DNA of 64,000 nt, taken from positions 40,032 through 104,031 of the forward strand of contig CALBQR010000057.1 of assembly GCA_937899895.1 (NCBI GenBank), written 5' to 3'. This stretch comes from an uncultured Alistipes sp. (GTDB lineage Bacteria; Bacteroidota; Bacteroidia; Bacteroidales; Rikenellaceae). The notes beneath the pieces were generated by a model. It did not search any database. It worked only from the letters and a program-made list of their open reading frames with translations, and had not been told where the DNA came from. Shown here in pieces: positions 49,647 to 58,832 of this stretch (position 1 is its first letter; every line of letters begins with the position of its first letter). A program made the position numbers and the translations under genes.

Positions 49647-50921
49647 ATGATTACTGCTATAAGTGATTATACCATTGCCGCAGCCAATGGCAGTGCCGCT
49701 TTTGTCAATATCAAAGAGATCAAACTACTCACAAATGAGCAGGGAGTCCCATTGACACAAACCACCAGCTCGCACATTCAGTTTGAGGCATTGTGGCACG
49801 ACACGCCTTGCCGCATATACTGCCCGCTCGGACACGCAGCCGAGTGTGCGGCCGAACGATTAAGCGCAGTCTTAAAGCGGTGCCACTCAACGCATTTAGT
49901 AGGTTATAGACTTTTGCCGAAAGAGATGATCGTCGGCAATAGGCTTTGCGATATCGTTATTGAAATTCTGCCCGAAGGGACTACCCTGCGCTCGCTCCTT
50001 GATCAGCGGCCCACACCGGCGCAGGCTCGTGCGCTCGCCTCGGCGTGGTTAGATTGCGCCGAGGAGTTAGGCGCACTTGACTTCGCTCACCGTGCATTAA
50101 ACACCTCCCGTATCATTGTCTGCGAAGGTGGCGAAATGAGCCTATGCGCACTACATCACGGCCGTTTCGGTTCGTCGTCAGACGATAACAAAGCTATCGT
50201 CGAAATCACATTCGAGATTCTGCGCGCTGCAATGCCTCACAACACCTTTCCAAAGGTCGAGGAACTTCTCGCCGCATCAGATCGCGCGACGTTATGCGCC
50301 ACCCTGCGCGAGATTGTCGGCACGGCGAAGGTCAAGCCGCAGAAGAGCGACAGCAAAACACTCTGCCAACACCAGCACATCACGCGCAGGTTGCTTGATA
50401 AGGTCGATTTCTCTATGCGCGAATGGATCGACATCCCGTCGGAGGATCGCATCGCCTTCCGTGAGGAGGGTCGTTACGGCTATCTCGATCTGTTGAATCG
50501 CGTGGTTATCGAGGCTCAATTCCTAAATGCCGAGCCTTTTCACGAAGGACGCGCCGTAGTCGAAACCGACAATGGCTGCGGTTTGATCAATAAGCAGGGA
50601 GAGTGGATCATTGCGCCCGAACACGAAGACATCTGTTGGTCGGCCGACTACAACATTGCCACCGTTGGCGGTGAGCACGGCTGGGCATTATACGACTCGC
50701 TCGGACATCGCATCAGCCCCTATTACGACTATCTGGGCGACTGTCAAGAGCATCGCCTCACAGCCTGCCGCGACAATCGTTGGGGATTTATCGACACGCA
50801 CGGTTGCGAGGTGGTTGCGCTACGTTATGATGACGCTTTCGGATACAAAAACGGCCGCGCGCGAGTGGTACTCAACGGGCGGCCGCTTGAAATTGATCTC
50901 GACGGATTAGAGATTCTCTAA
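49647..50921 (+). CDS. WG-repeat protein with pseudokinase-like N-terminal domain
   Basis: A 424-aa protein. Residues about 1-240 follow the layout of the kinase at 55.5 kb, but the catalytic loop reads HRALNTSR (148-155) where the kinase has HGDLKPEN at the same positions, and the metal-binding DxD is replaced by SLCALHHG. The C-terminal part (about 275-424) holds four WG-type repeats, for example RYGYLDLLNRVVIEAQF, HGWALYDSLGHRI and RWGFIDTHGCEVVALRYDDA. Coupled to the VWA gene (2-bp gap). It overlaps the tail of the convergent DPP IV gene by 15 bp. Probably a binding or scaffold protein (inference). Confidence 0.75.
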   Translation: MITAISDYTIAAANGSAAFVNIKEIKLLTNEQGVPLTQTTSSHIQFEALWHDTPCRIYCPLGHAAECAAERLSAVLKRCHSTHLVGYRLLPKEMIVGNRLCDIVIEILPEGTTLRSLLDQRPTPAQARALASAWLDCAEELGALDFAHRALNTSRIIVCEGGEMSLCALHHGRFGSSSDDNKAIVEITFEILRAAMPHNTFPKVEELLAASDRATLCATLREIVGTAKVKPQKSDSKTLCQHQHITRRLLDKVDFSMREWIDIPSEDRIAFREEGRYGYLDLLNRVVIEAQFLNAEPFHEGRAVVETDNGCGLINKQGEWIIAPEHEDICWSADYNIATVGGEHGWALYDSLGHRISPYYDYLGDCQEHRLTACRDNRWGFIDTHGCEVVALRYDDAFGYKNGRARVVLNGRPLEIDLDGLEIL

Positions 50922-53042
50922 CGTGTAGCGCACCATACGTTCGCGCACGTGAATGCGACCCGCAGGTACCATCGAATGGTTATCGTCGGGATAGATTGCC
51001 AGATCGAACTGCTTACCCGCACGATTCAGCGCGCGGACCATCTCGACCGTATTCTGGAAATGGACATTATCGTCGCCCGTGCCGTGGATAATCAGCAGCG
51101 AGGTGCGATCCGAAAGTCCCTCTGCAAAATTGATCGGCGAGTTATCATCATAACCGGCCGCATTTTGCTGCGGCAGACCATTATAGACCTCCGTATATAC
51201 CGAATCGTAGTAACGCCACGAGGTTACGGGCGCAACGGCAATCGCCATCTTGAACAGATCACCACCACGCAGAGCTGCTCCCAACGCCATAAAGCCGCCA
51301 TAGCTCCAACCGTAGATACCAATACGCTCCGCATCGACCCACAAGAGCGTTTGCAAATAGCGTGCCGCAGAGATCTGATCCTCAACCTCCAAGCGACCCA
51401 ACTGCCCATATGTCAGTTTCTTAAATGCCTCACCTCGGAAACCCGTACCGCGACCATCGACACAGACCACGACGTAGCCATTTTGCACCATTGCGTCCTC
51501 CCAACCGAGCACCCAACTATCTGCCACACTCTGCGAGCCAGGACCCGAATATTGAGTCATCAGCACAGGATATTTCTTCGTCTTGTCGAAATCCGACGGA
51601 CGCACCATATATCCATTCAGGCGATCGCCACGCTCGGTCGTAAAGGTGAAGAACTCCTTGCGAGGCAGTTCGGCCGTCGCCTTTACATAGTCCGCATTAT
51701 CCTCCAACACGCGCACCTGCTCACCATTAGCACGGTGAAGAGTTACGATTTGAGGCGTATCGGCCGACGAGAAGTAACTGATAAAATAGCGCATACCGCT
51801 ACTCGGCGCAATGCGATACATACCATCGCGCTGGGTGATGCGGCGTTTATCCTTGCCATTGAGTTTCACCGAATAGAGATTACGACGCAGAGGCGAGGTC
51901 TCGGTCGAGAGGAAATAGACACGCTCGTCAGTAACCTCAACAACCTCCGTAACCTCCCACGCGCCCTCGGTCAGTGCGCGCAGACGACCACGCGATGCGC
52001 TATAAAGGTAGAGGTGCATATATCCGCTCTCGGTTTCGTTGCGCACCACAAAGCGATCGCCGTCCGCGAGAAACGTAACCGTACGATCATCAACACGCTC
52101 GACATAGCGTGGCGAACGCTCATCGTAGATCACACGCGATGCACCTTCGGTCGATGCCAACAGCACCTCGAAGTGGTTTTGCAGACGATTCTCGCGGAAG
52201 AAATACAACTCACCGCGCGGAGTCCAGCCAATGCGCGGAATATATTGGTCGGTCTCGGTGCCCACATCAATCTTCGTGCGCTTACCCGTTGCGATATCAT
52301 AGACATACAGCTCGACCGTCGAATTGCGCTCGCCCGCCTTCGGATACTTGAACTTGTAGGGGCGATTGTAGAGTTGCGCATCATAGCGCATCATCTCGAA
52401 CTCCTCAACCTCGCTCTCATCGAAACGCAGGTAGGCCACCTTCGCGCCATCGGGCGAGAATGCGAAGGCTCGCGTAAATGCAAACTCCTCCTCATAAACC
52501 CAATCCGTTGCGCCATTGATGATGTGGTTGCGCTTACCGTCAGTCGTTATGCGCTGCACCGCGCCACCATTCTGCATATCGGCGATATAGAGGTCATTTT
52601 CAGCCACAAAGCCAACCCAACGATTATCGGGCGAGATGATTGCATCACGCTTGCCCTCAATCGCAGGAGCGAGCTCCTCGGCACGGTCTCCAACCTTGGC
52701 GACATAGTAATCGGCCGTAAACGAACGGCGATAAATCGGCGAGTGATTCGACGAAATGAGCAACAGGCTCTCGTCCTGCGAGAACTCATAATCACCCACA
52801 CGCACCGCGCCCTCGGCCTTTGCATCATAGATCACATCGGTCTGCGCACCCGTAGCATACGCAAAGCGGCACACCGAACCATTGACCATAGCGGTATAGT
52901 GCTCGCCATCGGCCGTCGAACGCAGGCCATAGACCGAACGTTGCTTTGCACCGAGACGCACAATGTCGGTATAGGTATAAGGCTCGGCAGCATTGGCCAC
53001 AACGGCCACCACCAAAGCCACGAACAAGAATACTTTTCTCAT
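50907..53042 (-). CDS. Dipeptidyl peptidase IV-like S9 peptidase
   Basis: A 711-aa secreted serine peptidase that cleaves X-Pro or X-Ala dipeptides. A signal peptide (1-18) leads to an N-terminal beta-propeller (about 25-460) with the double-Glu motif in DWVYEEEFAF that holds the substrate amino group. The C-terminal alpha/beta-hydrolase has GWSYGG (Ser580), GTGDD (Asp657) and DDNHSM (His689). Length and motifs fit Bacteroidales DPP IV enzymes. It is co-transcribed with nadC (10-bp gap). Its last codons overlap the convergent WG gene. Confidence 0.95.
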   Translation of the reverse strand: MRKVFLFVALVVAVVANAAEPYTYTDIVRLGAKQRSVYGLRSTADGEHYTAMVNGSVCRFAYATGAQTDVIYDAKAEGAVRVGDYEFSQDESLLLISSNHSPIYRRSFTADYYVAKVGDRAEELAPAIEGKRDAIISPDNRWVGFVAENDLYIADMQNGGAVQRITTDGKRNHIINGATDWVYEEEFAFTRAFAFSPDGAKVAYLRFDESEVEEFEMMRYDAQLYNRPYKFKYPKAGERNSTVELYVYDIATGKRTKIDVGTETDQYIPRIGWTPRGELYFFRENRLQNHFEVLLASTEGASRVIYDERSPRYVERVDDRTVTFLADGDRFVVRNETESGYMHLYLYSASRGRLRALTEGAWEVTEVVEVTDERVYFLSTETSPLRRNLYSVKLNGKDKRRITQRDGMYRIAPSSGMRYFISYFSSADTPQIVTLHRANGEQVRVLEDNADYVKATAELPRKEFFTFTTERGDRLNGYMVRPSDFDKTKKYPVLMTQYSGPGSQSVADSWVLGWEDAMVQNGYVVVCVDGRGTGFRGEAFKKLTYGQLGRLEVEDQISAARYLQTLLWVDAERIGIYGWSYGGFMALGAALRGGDLFKMAIAVAPVTSWRYYDSVYTEVYNGLPQQNAAGYDDNSPINFAEGLSDRTSLLIIHGTGDDNVHFQNTVEMVRALNRAGKQFDLAIYPDDNHSMVPAGRIHVRERMVRYTLENL

Positions 53043-53052
53043 AATCTGTCGT

Positions 53053-53904
53053 TTAGCAAGCCTTCAAACTCATATCGAGGCTCTTGATCTGGTGAGTCAG
53101 AGCACCCACCGACACGAAATCGACACCGCACTCGGCATAGTCGCGCAGGGTATCGAGCGTGATACCGCCACTCGACTCGATCTCGCAACGGCCTGCAATA
53201 CGCTTAACCGCCTCACGTGTCATTTCGAGCGAGAAGTTATCGAGCATAATGCGATCGGCACCACCCGCAGCAAAAACCTCGTCGATGTTCTCCAACGTGC
53301 GCACCTCGATCTCGATCTTCAAGTTGCGACCCGTGCGAGCCAGATACTCGCGACACTTGGTCAGTGCCTGCGTTACACCACCTGCAAAGTCAATATGGTT
53401 ATCCTTCAAAAGAATCATATCGAACAGACCGATACGGTGATTCTCGCCACCGCCGATCTTAACGGCCATCTTATCGAGCACGCGCATACCGGGTGTGGTC
53501 TTGCGGGTATCCAACACTTTGGTTTTCAGGCCCTGCAAACGATCGGCATAGACTGCCGTCTGGGTTGCCACGCCACTCATTCGCTGCATAATATTGAGCA
53601 GGATACGCTCGGCCTGCAACAACGATTGCAGACGACCAGACACGTAGAATGCCACATCGCCGACCTTCACTCGCGTACCATCTTCAAGCAGCTGTTCAAA
53701 CTCCATTTCGGGGTCCAGACGGTTGAGCACCATCTGTGCAACCTCGATACCTGCGATGATACCATCCTGCTTGCACAGCAGACGCATACGACCGCGCTCT
53801 TCGGCGGGAATACAGCAGAGCGATGTGTGATCGCCATCACCGATATCCTCTTTAATTGCCAACTCGATCAACTCCTCAACGAAGGGAATGTATTCAGCTT
53901 TCAT
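53053..53904 (-). CDS. nadC: Nicotinate-nucleotide pyrophosphorylase (carboxylating)
   Basis: Makes nicotinate mononucleotide from quinolinate and PRPP in NAD synthesis. The 283-aa sequence has the expected order: EDIGDGDHTS, ILLNIMQRMSGVATQT, the catalytic VLDTRKTTPGMR, the NHRIGLFDMILLKDNHI segment, and the C-terminal ESSGGI and FVSVGALTH phosphate-binding motifs. First gene of a two-gene unit with DPP IV. Confidence 0.97.
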   Translation of the reverse strand: MKAEYIPFVEELIELAIKEDIGDGDHTSLCCIPAEERGRMRLLCKQDGIIAGIEVAQMVLNRLDPEMEFEQLLEDGTRVKVGDVAFYVSGRLQSLLQAERILLNIMQRMSGVATQTAVYADRLQGLKTKVLDTRKTTPGMRVLDKMAVKIGGGENHRIGLFDMILLKDNHIDFAGGVTQALTKCREYLARTGRNLKIEIEVRTLENIDEVFAAGGADRIMLDNFSLEMTREAVKRIAGRCEIESSGGITLDTLRDYAECGVDFVSVGALTHQIKSLDMSLKAC

Positions 53905-53962
53905 AGTTGTATGATTTTATAGTTTTCGATTATTGTTTACAACATAAAATTTTTCCAATTTG

Positions 53963-53970
53963 CAAAGTTA
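53963..53970 (-). promoter_or_regulatory. Promoter -7 element for nadC-DPP IV
   Basis: Minus strand TAACTTTG, with a leader of about 55 nt. The 326-bp gap up to the aminotransferase gene otherwise holds no gene that I can support. Confidence 0.65.
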
Positions 53971-54175
53971 GTTTTTTTTCGTGAATATACCTTAATTATA
54001 TGGCCAATCTTATCCCGATATCGGAGAAAAATTTTCACCGACACTCTTACGCGGCAAAGCAAACATAGTCGGCAACAGCTCCATTAGGCAAAAAAGTGAA
54101 CCGCAACAGGAGCACAATGCACAAAAAACTATCAAAAAATCGCTTTGCAGACGAATAATATCGAAATATATTCAC

Positions 54176-54183
54176 TACCTTTG
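54176..54183 (+). promoter_or_regulatory. Promoter -7 element for the aminotransferase gene
   Basis: Plus strand TACCTTTG, 47 bp ahead of the start; no -33 box at ordinary spacing. Confidence 0.65.
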
Positions 54184-54230
54184 TACAATTAGACAAGACT
54201 AAATAAACCAAATTCAATAATATCAACTTT

Positions 54231-55412
54231 ATGAACAAAGTTACTATCGAGCGTTCACAGCGTTTGAACGGTATCGGCGAGTACTACTTCTCGCGTAAAT
54301 TGCGCGAAATCAGCGAAATCGAGGCTGCAACAGGCCGCCAAATCATTCGTCTGGCTATGGGTAGCCCCGACCTGCCGCCCCACCAGTCGGTTATCGACCG
54401 CCTCGCAAAAGAGGCACAGCGACCCGATGTCCATAAATATATGTCGTATCAGGGCGAGCCTATTCTGCGTAAGGCATTTGCCGATTGGTACAAGCGTTAC
54501 TACAACGTCGATGTAGATTTCCGCTCGGAGGTACTGCCTCTGCTCGGCTCGAAAGAGGGTCTGATGCACATCTGCCAGACCTTCCTCAATGTTGGTGATA
54601 AGGTGCTGGTTCCCAACCCCGGCTACCCAACTTATAGTGCAGCCGTAAAGCTGTCGGGTGGCGTTATGGTTCCCTACTCACTGAATAAGCAGACCGGTTT
54701 CCTGCCCGATTTCGAGGCTATCGAGGCCGCAGGTTTGGAGGGCGTAAAGATGATGCTGGTCAATTATCCCAATATGCCGACAGGTCAGACCCCGACTCCC
54801 GATCTGTTCGAGAAGTTGGTCGAGTTTGGCGCAAAGCACAACATTCTGATTATCCACGACAACCCGTATAGCTTTGTCCGCAATCCCAAGCCGATGAGCA
54901 TTTTGCAGGTAGAGGGCGCGATGGAGGTTGCTATGGAGCTCAACTCGCTCTCGAAGGGCCACTCGATGGCAGGCTGGCGCGTGGGTGCAATCTTCGCAAA
55001 GAAGGAGTGGATCGACGCAATCCTCTGCTTCAAGAGCAATATGGATTCGGGTATGTTCTACCCCGTGCAGGCAGCTGCCGAGACCGCTTTGTCGTTGGGT
55101 GATGAGTGGTTCAAGGAGTTGAACGATATCTACTACGCTCGTGAGAAGCAGGGTTACGAACTGCTTGATGCTCTGGGCTGTACCTACCGTAAGGGTCAGG
55201 CAGGCCTGTTTATCTGGGCCGAGTTACCGGAGAGCTACGAGGGCGATTCGTTCCAATTCTCGGATGAGGTAATGGAGAAGTGCGACGTATTTGTAACTCC
55301 CGGTGCTATCTTCGGCAGCGAGGGTAAGCGTTACGTTCGTATCACTCTGTGCTGCCCCGCAGAGCTGCTCGAAAAGGCTGCACAGCGCGTGCGCGAGAGA
55401 TTGAATAAGTAG
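54231..55412 (+). CDS. PLP-dependent class I/II aminotransferase
   Basis: A 393-aa fold-type I aminotransferase. The PLP Lys is in SLSKGHSMAGWRVG; NYPNMPTGQTP and IIHDNPYS supply the Asn and Asp that hold the cofactor, and YVRITLCCP contains the carboxylate-binding Arg. The sequence resembles LL-diaminopimelate aminotransferase-like and AspC-like subgroups, but the amino donor cannot be told. It has its own promoter and is closed by a strong terminator. Confidence 0.87.
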   Translation: MNKVTIERSQRLNGIGEYYFSRKLREISEIEAATGRQIIRLAMGSPDLPPHQSVIDRLAKEAQRPDVHKYMSYQGEPILRKAFADWYKRYYNVDVDFRSEVLPLLGSKEGLMHICQTFLNVGDKVLVPNPGYPTYSAAVKLSGGVMVPYSLNKQTGFLPDFEAIEAAGLEGVKMMLVNYPNMPTGQTPTPDLFEKLVEFGAKHNILIIHDNPYSFVRNPKPMSILQVEGAMEVAMELNSLSKGHSMAGWRVGAIFAKKEWIDAILCFKSNMDSGMFYPVQAAAETALSLGDEWFKELNDIYYAREKQGYELLDALGCTYRKGQAGLFIWAELPESYEGDSFQFSDEVMEKCDVFVTPGAIFGSEGKRYVRITLCCPAELLEKAAQRVRERLNK

Positions 55413-55428
55413 TTCCGTCGATAGATAA

Positions 55429-55468
55429 GAGGTTGCCCGTGCGAGAGTGCGTCGGGCAACCTTTTTTA
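55429..55468 (+). terminator. Terminator of the aminotransferase gene
   Basis: AGGTTGCCCG and CGGGCAACCT form a 10-bp stem around TGCGAGAGTGCGT, followed by TTTTTATT. Confidence 0.9.
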
Positions 55469-55478
55469 TTGAATTGAG

Positions 55479-56624
55479 ATGATTCGCTCTGCATATCAAT
55501 ATTTGAAGGTCTTGGCCAATCCTGTCGATCGTTTCCGTACGCTCGGCATACCGCGTCTTGTACCCAAAGGAAACTTTCGCGTGGGCAACGATGCCGTTGT
55601 ATTTCGCATTGTCAGCGAGGAGCGAGTGATGATGCTCAAATGCTATCTGCGCCCTCCGCAGGCCATCGCTGCACGTTGCGCCTGCTCGCAACAGACTCCA
55701 CTTACGGCCTACTGTCAGTGGCTCGATCGCGAGCTGACAATTGACGATGAGGATGGAAACGAGGTCGAAGTCGGAGTTATGGTTGGCGAGTGGATCGAGG
55801 GTCGAGCACTGAACGATGAAATTCTTGATGCAGTCATCGAACGCGACAAGGAGCGATTGGCGCGACTCTCAACCGAATTCGATCGTTTTGCGCTTGCCCT
55901 GCTGAATGAGGAGTGGGCACACGGCGATTTGAAACCAGAAAATATTATCTGCTCACCGCGAGGACTGCGTCTGGTTGATGTCGATTCGGTCTATACACCT
56001 TCACTCGCAGGCTTGACCACAACACAACTTGGCACGGATGGCTATCGCCACCCGTCGCGCACAGAGACACACTTCGACCGCCACCTCGACGACTACCCCA
56101 TTGCTCTGATCTCGGCAACGCTGGCGGCATTGGCTCTCGATTATGATCTCTATCGTCGTTACGATCGTGGCGACGGAGTGCTGATCGACCCCTCGGAGGC
56201 TGTTGAGTGCAGAAGTGCCGCCGTAGCCGAAATGGCAAAGCTGTTTGCGTCGGCGGGCGATGCGGCACATTCATTGATACTCCGATCTTTACGCTCACCC
56301 ATACACCATCTCGAAGGGCTAAACGACGCCCTGCGCCAAGCGATCGGAGCGATCACTGCAAATAGCGAATTGCACCTTGCAACGAAGGGCGGTTATTGGG
56401 GATTTATCGACGACGACGATCGTTGGGTGATTGGCGCAGCGTATAGCTCCGCATTTGAGTTTAGCGAAGGCTATGCGGCCGTCTGTTTAGGCGGTGTATG
56501 GCAATATATCGACCAACAAGGTCGCCCGCGCCTAATCTGCCCCGAAGCCGATGCGATCAAACCCATACGCAATGGGTGCGCACGAATACGTGTGGAGGGA
56601 GAGTGGCGCGAAATAGAGATTTAG
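55479..56624 (+). CDS. Protein kinase-like domain fused to WG repeats
   Basis: A 381-aa soluble protein. The kinase fold (about 20-290) has a VAIK-type Lys (Lys54 in VMMLKCYL), the catalytic loop AHGDLKPENII (Asp150, Lys152, Asn155) and an atypical metal motif LVDVDS (Asp167, Asp169) in place of DFG, as in several atypical bacterial kinases. The C-terminal part (about 300-381) holds two WG repeats (GYWGFIDDDDRWVIG, VWQYIDQQGRP). Architecture and catalytic-loop position match the pseudokinase-WG protein at 49.6 kb. It starts 11 bp after the terminator, so the promoter is unclear; a rightward read-through is possible. Confidence 0.82.
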   Translation: MIRSAYQYLKVLANPVDRFRTLGIPRLVPKGNFRVGNDAVVFRIVSEERVMMLKCYLRPPQAIAARCACSQQTPLTAYCQWLDRELTIDDEDGNEVEVGVMVGEWIEGRALNDEILDAVIERDKERLARLSTEFDRFALALLNEEWAHGDLKPENIICSPRGLRLVDVDSVYTPSLAGLTTTQLGTDGYRHPSRTETHFDRHLDDYPIALISATLAALALDYDLYRRYDRGDGVLIDPSEAVECRSAAVAEMAKLFASAGDAAHSLILRSLRSPIHHLEGLNDALRQAIGAITANSELHLATKGGYWGFIDDDDRWVIGAAYSSAFEFSEGYAAVCLGGVWQYIDQQGRPRLICPEADAIKPIRNGCARIRVEGEWREIEI

Positions 56625-56698
56625 AAGAGCTCCCGTGCAGCTATCCGCAGCACAATTCGGTGATTGATTTTGTTTAGAAACGTGCTACCGACTCTCCG

Positions 56699-58087
56699 CT
56701 ACTCCTCCTCTTCATCATCGGTGGCAGCGGCAATAAGTGTAGGATTAAGAGTCTGCTTGGCTTTAATGCCATATTGACGCAGACGCTCGCTATTGCGCAC
56801 AAGATTGTCATTACCCGAAGTCAGACGCTTATATGCCTCATCGTAACTGCGTTGCGCATCGCTGATACCCTTACCGACACCATCCATCGCAGCGACAAAT
56901 TTCACAAATTGATCATATAGTTTAACACCCAACTGCGCAATGCGCTCGGTATTGCGGTTGCGATTATCACGCTGCCACAGATCATCGACCAACTTCAACA
57001 TCGCAAACAGATTGGTGGGCGACGAGAGGATCACCTTACGATTGTATGCCTCCAACCAGAGGTCGTCGCGACACTCGCGCATAGCCTCCAAGAATGCCGA
57101 TTCGATAGGGATAAACATCAGCACGAAATCGGGCGTACAATCCAGCAGGCGCTGATACTCCTTGCGGCTTAACTCTTTGATATGCTGACGTATCGACTCG
57201 ATATGTCGAGCCATTGCCGCCGTACGCTCAACCTCCGTTTCGGCACGCGTATAATCCAAATATGCGGTCAGCGATACCTTCGAGTCGATAATCACACGCT
57301 TGCTTTCGGGAAGATTCAAAATCACATCGGGACGCAGATTATTACCCTCCTCGTCCTTGATGTTGGCCTGCACCACATAGTGCTCACCCTTAATGAGATT
57401 CGAGTGGTCGAGAATGGTCGTCAGAATCATCTCACCCATATCGCCCTGCACCTTCGAGTTGCCGCGAATGGCCTCGGTCAGATTGTTCGTTTCATCGGTA
57501 ATGCGGCGATTGAGCTCCATCAGATTTTTCAGTTCGTTCTTCAACGCTCCGTGTCGTTCGACATCGTCGCGGTGGATTGTCTCGACACGTAGTTTGAAAT
57601 CAGCAATGTTTTCGCGGAAAGGCTTCAATAACTGCTCAATAGATTCCGAGTTGGTCTGGCGAAACAGGCGGCTCTTCTCCTCCAAAATATCGTTCGCTAA
57701 ATTGCGGAACTGCTCCTGCATCGCCTTCTGCATCTGCTCATTGGCAACGCGCTGATTCTCCGCCGCTTGTCGCTGTTCCTCGCGCTGCTGTTCTCGCTCC
57801 TCGTCGGCCGCACGTTGCTGATCGGCAAGGCGCATTTCAAGAGCTTCGATACGCACCGCGCGACGCTCCGACTCGGTCTGCACCTCACCCTTTTCGGCCG
57901 TAAGTTCAACTATGCGCGACTGCAACTCCTCGACCTTCGAGAGTTGCTCGTCGGCCTCCCTGCGAGCACTTTCTCGCTCGGTAGCAGTCTCGGCACGCGA
58001 GAGTCGCAACTCACGGCGCGAATAGATCAATGCTACTAAAAGTAGCAACAGAACAAGTGAAATTGATATAATTACGGCAATATTCAT
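56699..58087 (-). CDS. rmuC: DNA recombination protein RmuC
   Basis: A 462-aa protein with an N-terminal membrane anchor (about 4-23), a long coiled coil rich in Glu/Arg/Gln (about 25-135), and the RmuC nuclease-like core (about 180-400: GNSKVQGDMGEMILTTIL, PDVILNLPESKRVIIDSKVSLTAY, FVLMFIPIESAFLEAM). RmuC limits rearrangements at inverted repeats; nuclease activity is inferred from a restriction-endonuclease-like fold. The C-terminus is acidic. Divergent from rpe. Confidence 0.93.
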   Translation of the reverse strand: MNIAVIISISLVLLLLLVALIYSRRELRLSRAETATERESARREADEQLSKVEELQSRIVELTAEKGEVQTESERRAVRIEALEMRLADQQRAADEEREQQREEQRQAAENQRVANEQMQKAMQEQFRNLANDILEEKSRLFRQTNSESIEQLLKPFRENIADFKLRVETIHRDDVERHGALKNELKNLMELNRRITDETNNLTEAIRGNSKVQGDMGEMILTTILDHSNLIKGEHYVVQANIKDEEGNNLRPDVILNLPESKRVIIDSKVSLTAYLDYTRAETEVERTAAMARHIESIRQHIKELSRKEYQRLLDCTPDFVLMFIPIESAFLEAMRECRDDLWLEAYNRKVILSSPTNLFAMLKLVDDLWQRDNRNRNTERIAQLGVKLYDQFVKFVAAMDGVGKGISDAQRSYDEAYKRLTSGNDNLVRNSERLRQYGIKAKQTLNPTLIAAATDDEEEE

Positions 58088-58109
58088 ACTCTACGTGATT
58101 ATCTTCTGG

Positions 58110-58117
58110 CAAATATA
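58110..58117 (-). promoter_or_regulatory. Promoter -7 element for rmuC
   Basis: Minus strand TATATTTG, 22 bp ahead of the start codon. Confidence 0.7.
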
Positions 58118-58141
58118 GCTATATTTTTCGAGAAATATGCG

Positions 58142-58149
58142 TATCTTTG
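58142..58149 (+). promoter_or_regulatory. Promoter -7 element for rpe
   Basis: Plus strand TATCTTTG, 26 bp ahead of the start; divergent from the rmuC promoter. Confidence 0.7.
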
Positions 58150-58175
58150 TCCATTAAGAATACTCAAAATCTCGT

Positions 58176-58826
58176 ATGAAACGAATTATTTCCCCCTCGA
58201 TGCTCTCGGCCGACTTCGGAAACCTCGACCGCGATACACGTATGATCGACCGCAGTGCGGCGCAATGGATTCATATCGACGTGATGGATGGCGTTTTTGT
58301 ACCCAACATCTCGTTCGGTTTTCCCGTAATGAAACCTATCCGCAAGGCCTCGAATAAGGTACTCGATGTACATCTGATGATCGTAGAGCCGGAAAAATAT
58401 GTCGCTCGCTTTGCCGAAGCAGGTGCCGACATCGTAACTTTTCACTATGAGGCTACCTCGACACCCGAAGAGGCCATCCGCCTGATCCGCGAAAGTGGTG
58501 CAAAGGTCGGTATCTCGATCAAGCCCAAAACTCCCGTAGAGGTGTTGCGCGATCTGCTGCCGAAGGTTGATCTGGTGTTGGTAATGAGTGTGGAGCCCGG
58601 TTTCGGTGGTCAGAGCTTTATCGAAGGCTCGACCGACAAGGTACGCGAGTTGCGCAAGATGATTGATGAGGCCAATCTGAATGTTACGATCGAGATCGAC
58701 GGTGGCGTTTCGGCAGCCAATGCAGGCGAGCTTTACGAAGCCGGTTGCGACGCGTTGGTTGCAGGTAGCGCAGTATTCAAGGCTGCCGATCCCGAAGAAG
58801 AAATCTTAAAGATTCTCAACGCATAA
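58176..58826 (+). CDS. rpe: Ribulose-phosphate 3-epimerase
   Basis: Interconverts ribulose-5-phosphate and xylulose-5-phosphate in the pentose phosphate pathway. A 216-aa TIM barrel with SPSMLSADFGNL, HIDVMDGVFVPNISFG (catalytic Asp and metal His), DVHLMI, MSVEPGFGGQ and IEIDGGV motifs. First gene of a rightward run with the ABC-F, rlmB and metallopeptidase genes (gaps 6, 13 and 4 bp), so these four form an operon. Confidence 0.98.
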   Translation: MKRIISPSMLSADFGNLDRDTRMIDRSAAQWIHIDVMDGVFVPNISFGFPVMKPIRKASNKVLDVHLMIVEPEKYVARFAEAGADIVTFHYEATSTPEEAIRLIRESGAKVGISIKPKTPVEVLRDLLPKVDLVLVMSVEPGFGGQSFIEGSTDKVRELRKMIDEANLNVTIEIDGGVSAANAGELYEAGCDALVAGSAVFKAADPEEEILKILNA

Positions 58827-58832
58827 CGACCG

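Noticed and set aside
50907..50921. Tail-to-tail overlap of the WG-repeat and DPP IV genes as a sign of misannotation
   Set aside because: Both reading frames are well supported to their stops; a 15-bp convergent overlap is ordinary.
50949..53087. Open frame of 712 codons opposite the DPP IV gene
   Set aside because: Antisense shadow of a gene with intact catalytic triad and signal peptide.
54047..54238. Small hydrophobic 63-codon open frame on the minus strand in the nadC/aminotransferase gap
   Set aside because: It overlaps the promoter and start of the aminotransferase gene, has no ribosome binding site, and its composition reflects AT-rich intergenic DNA.
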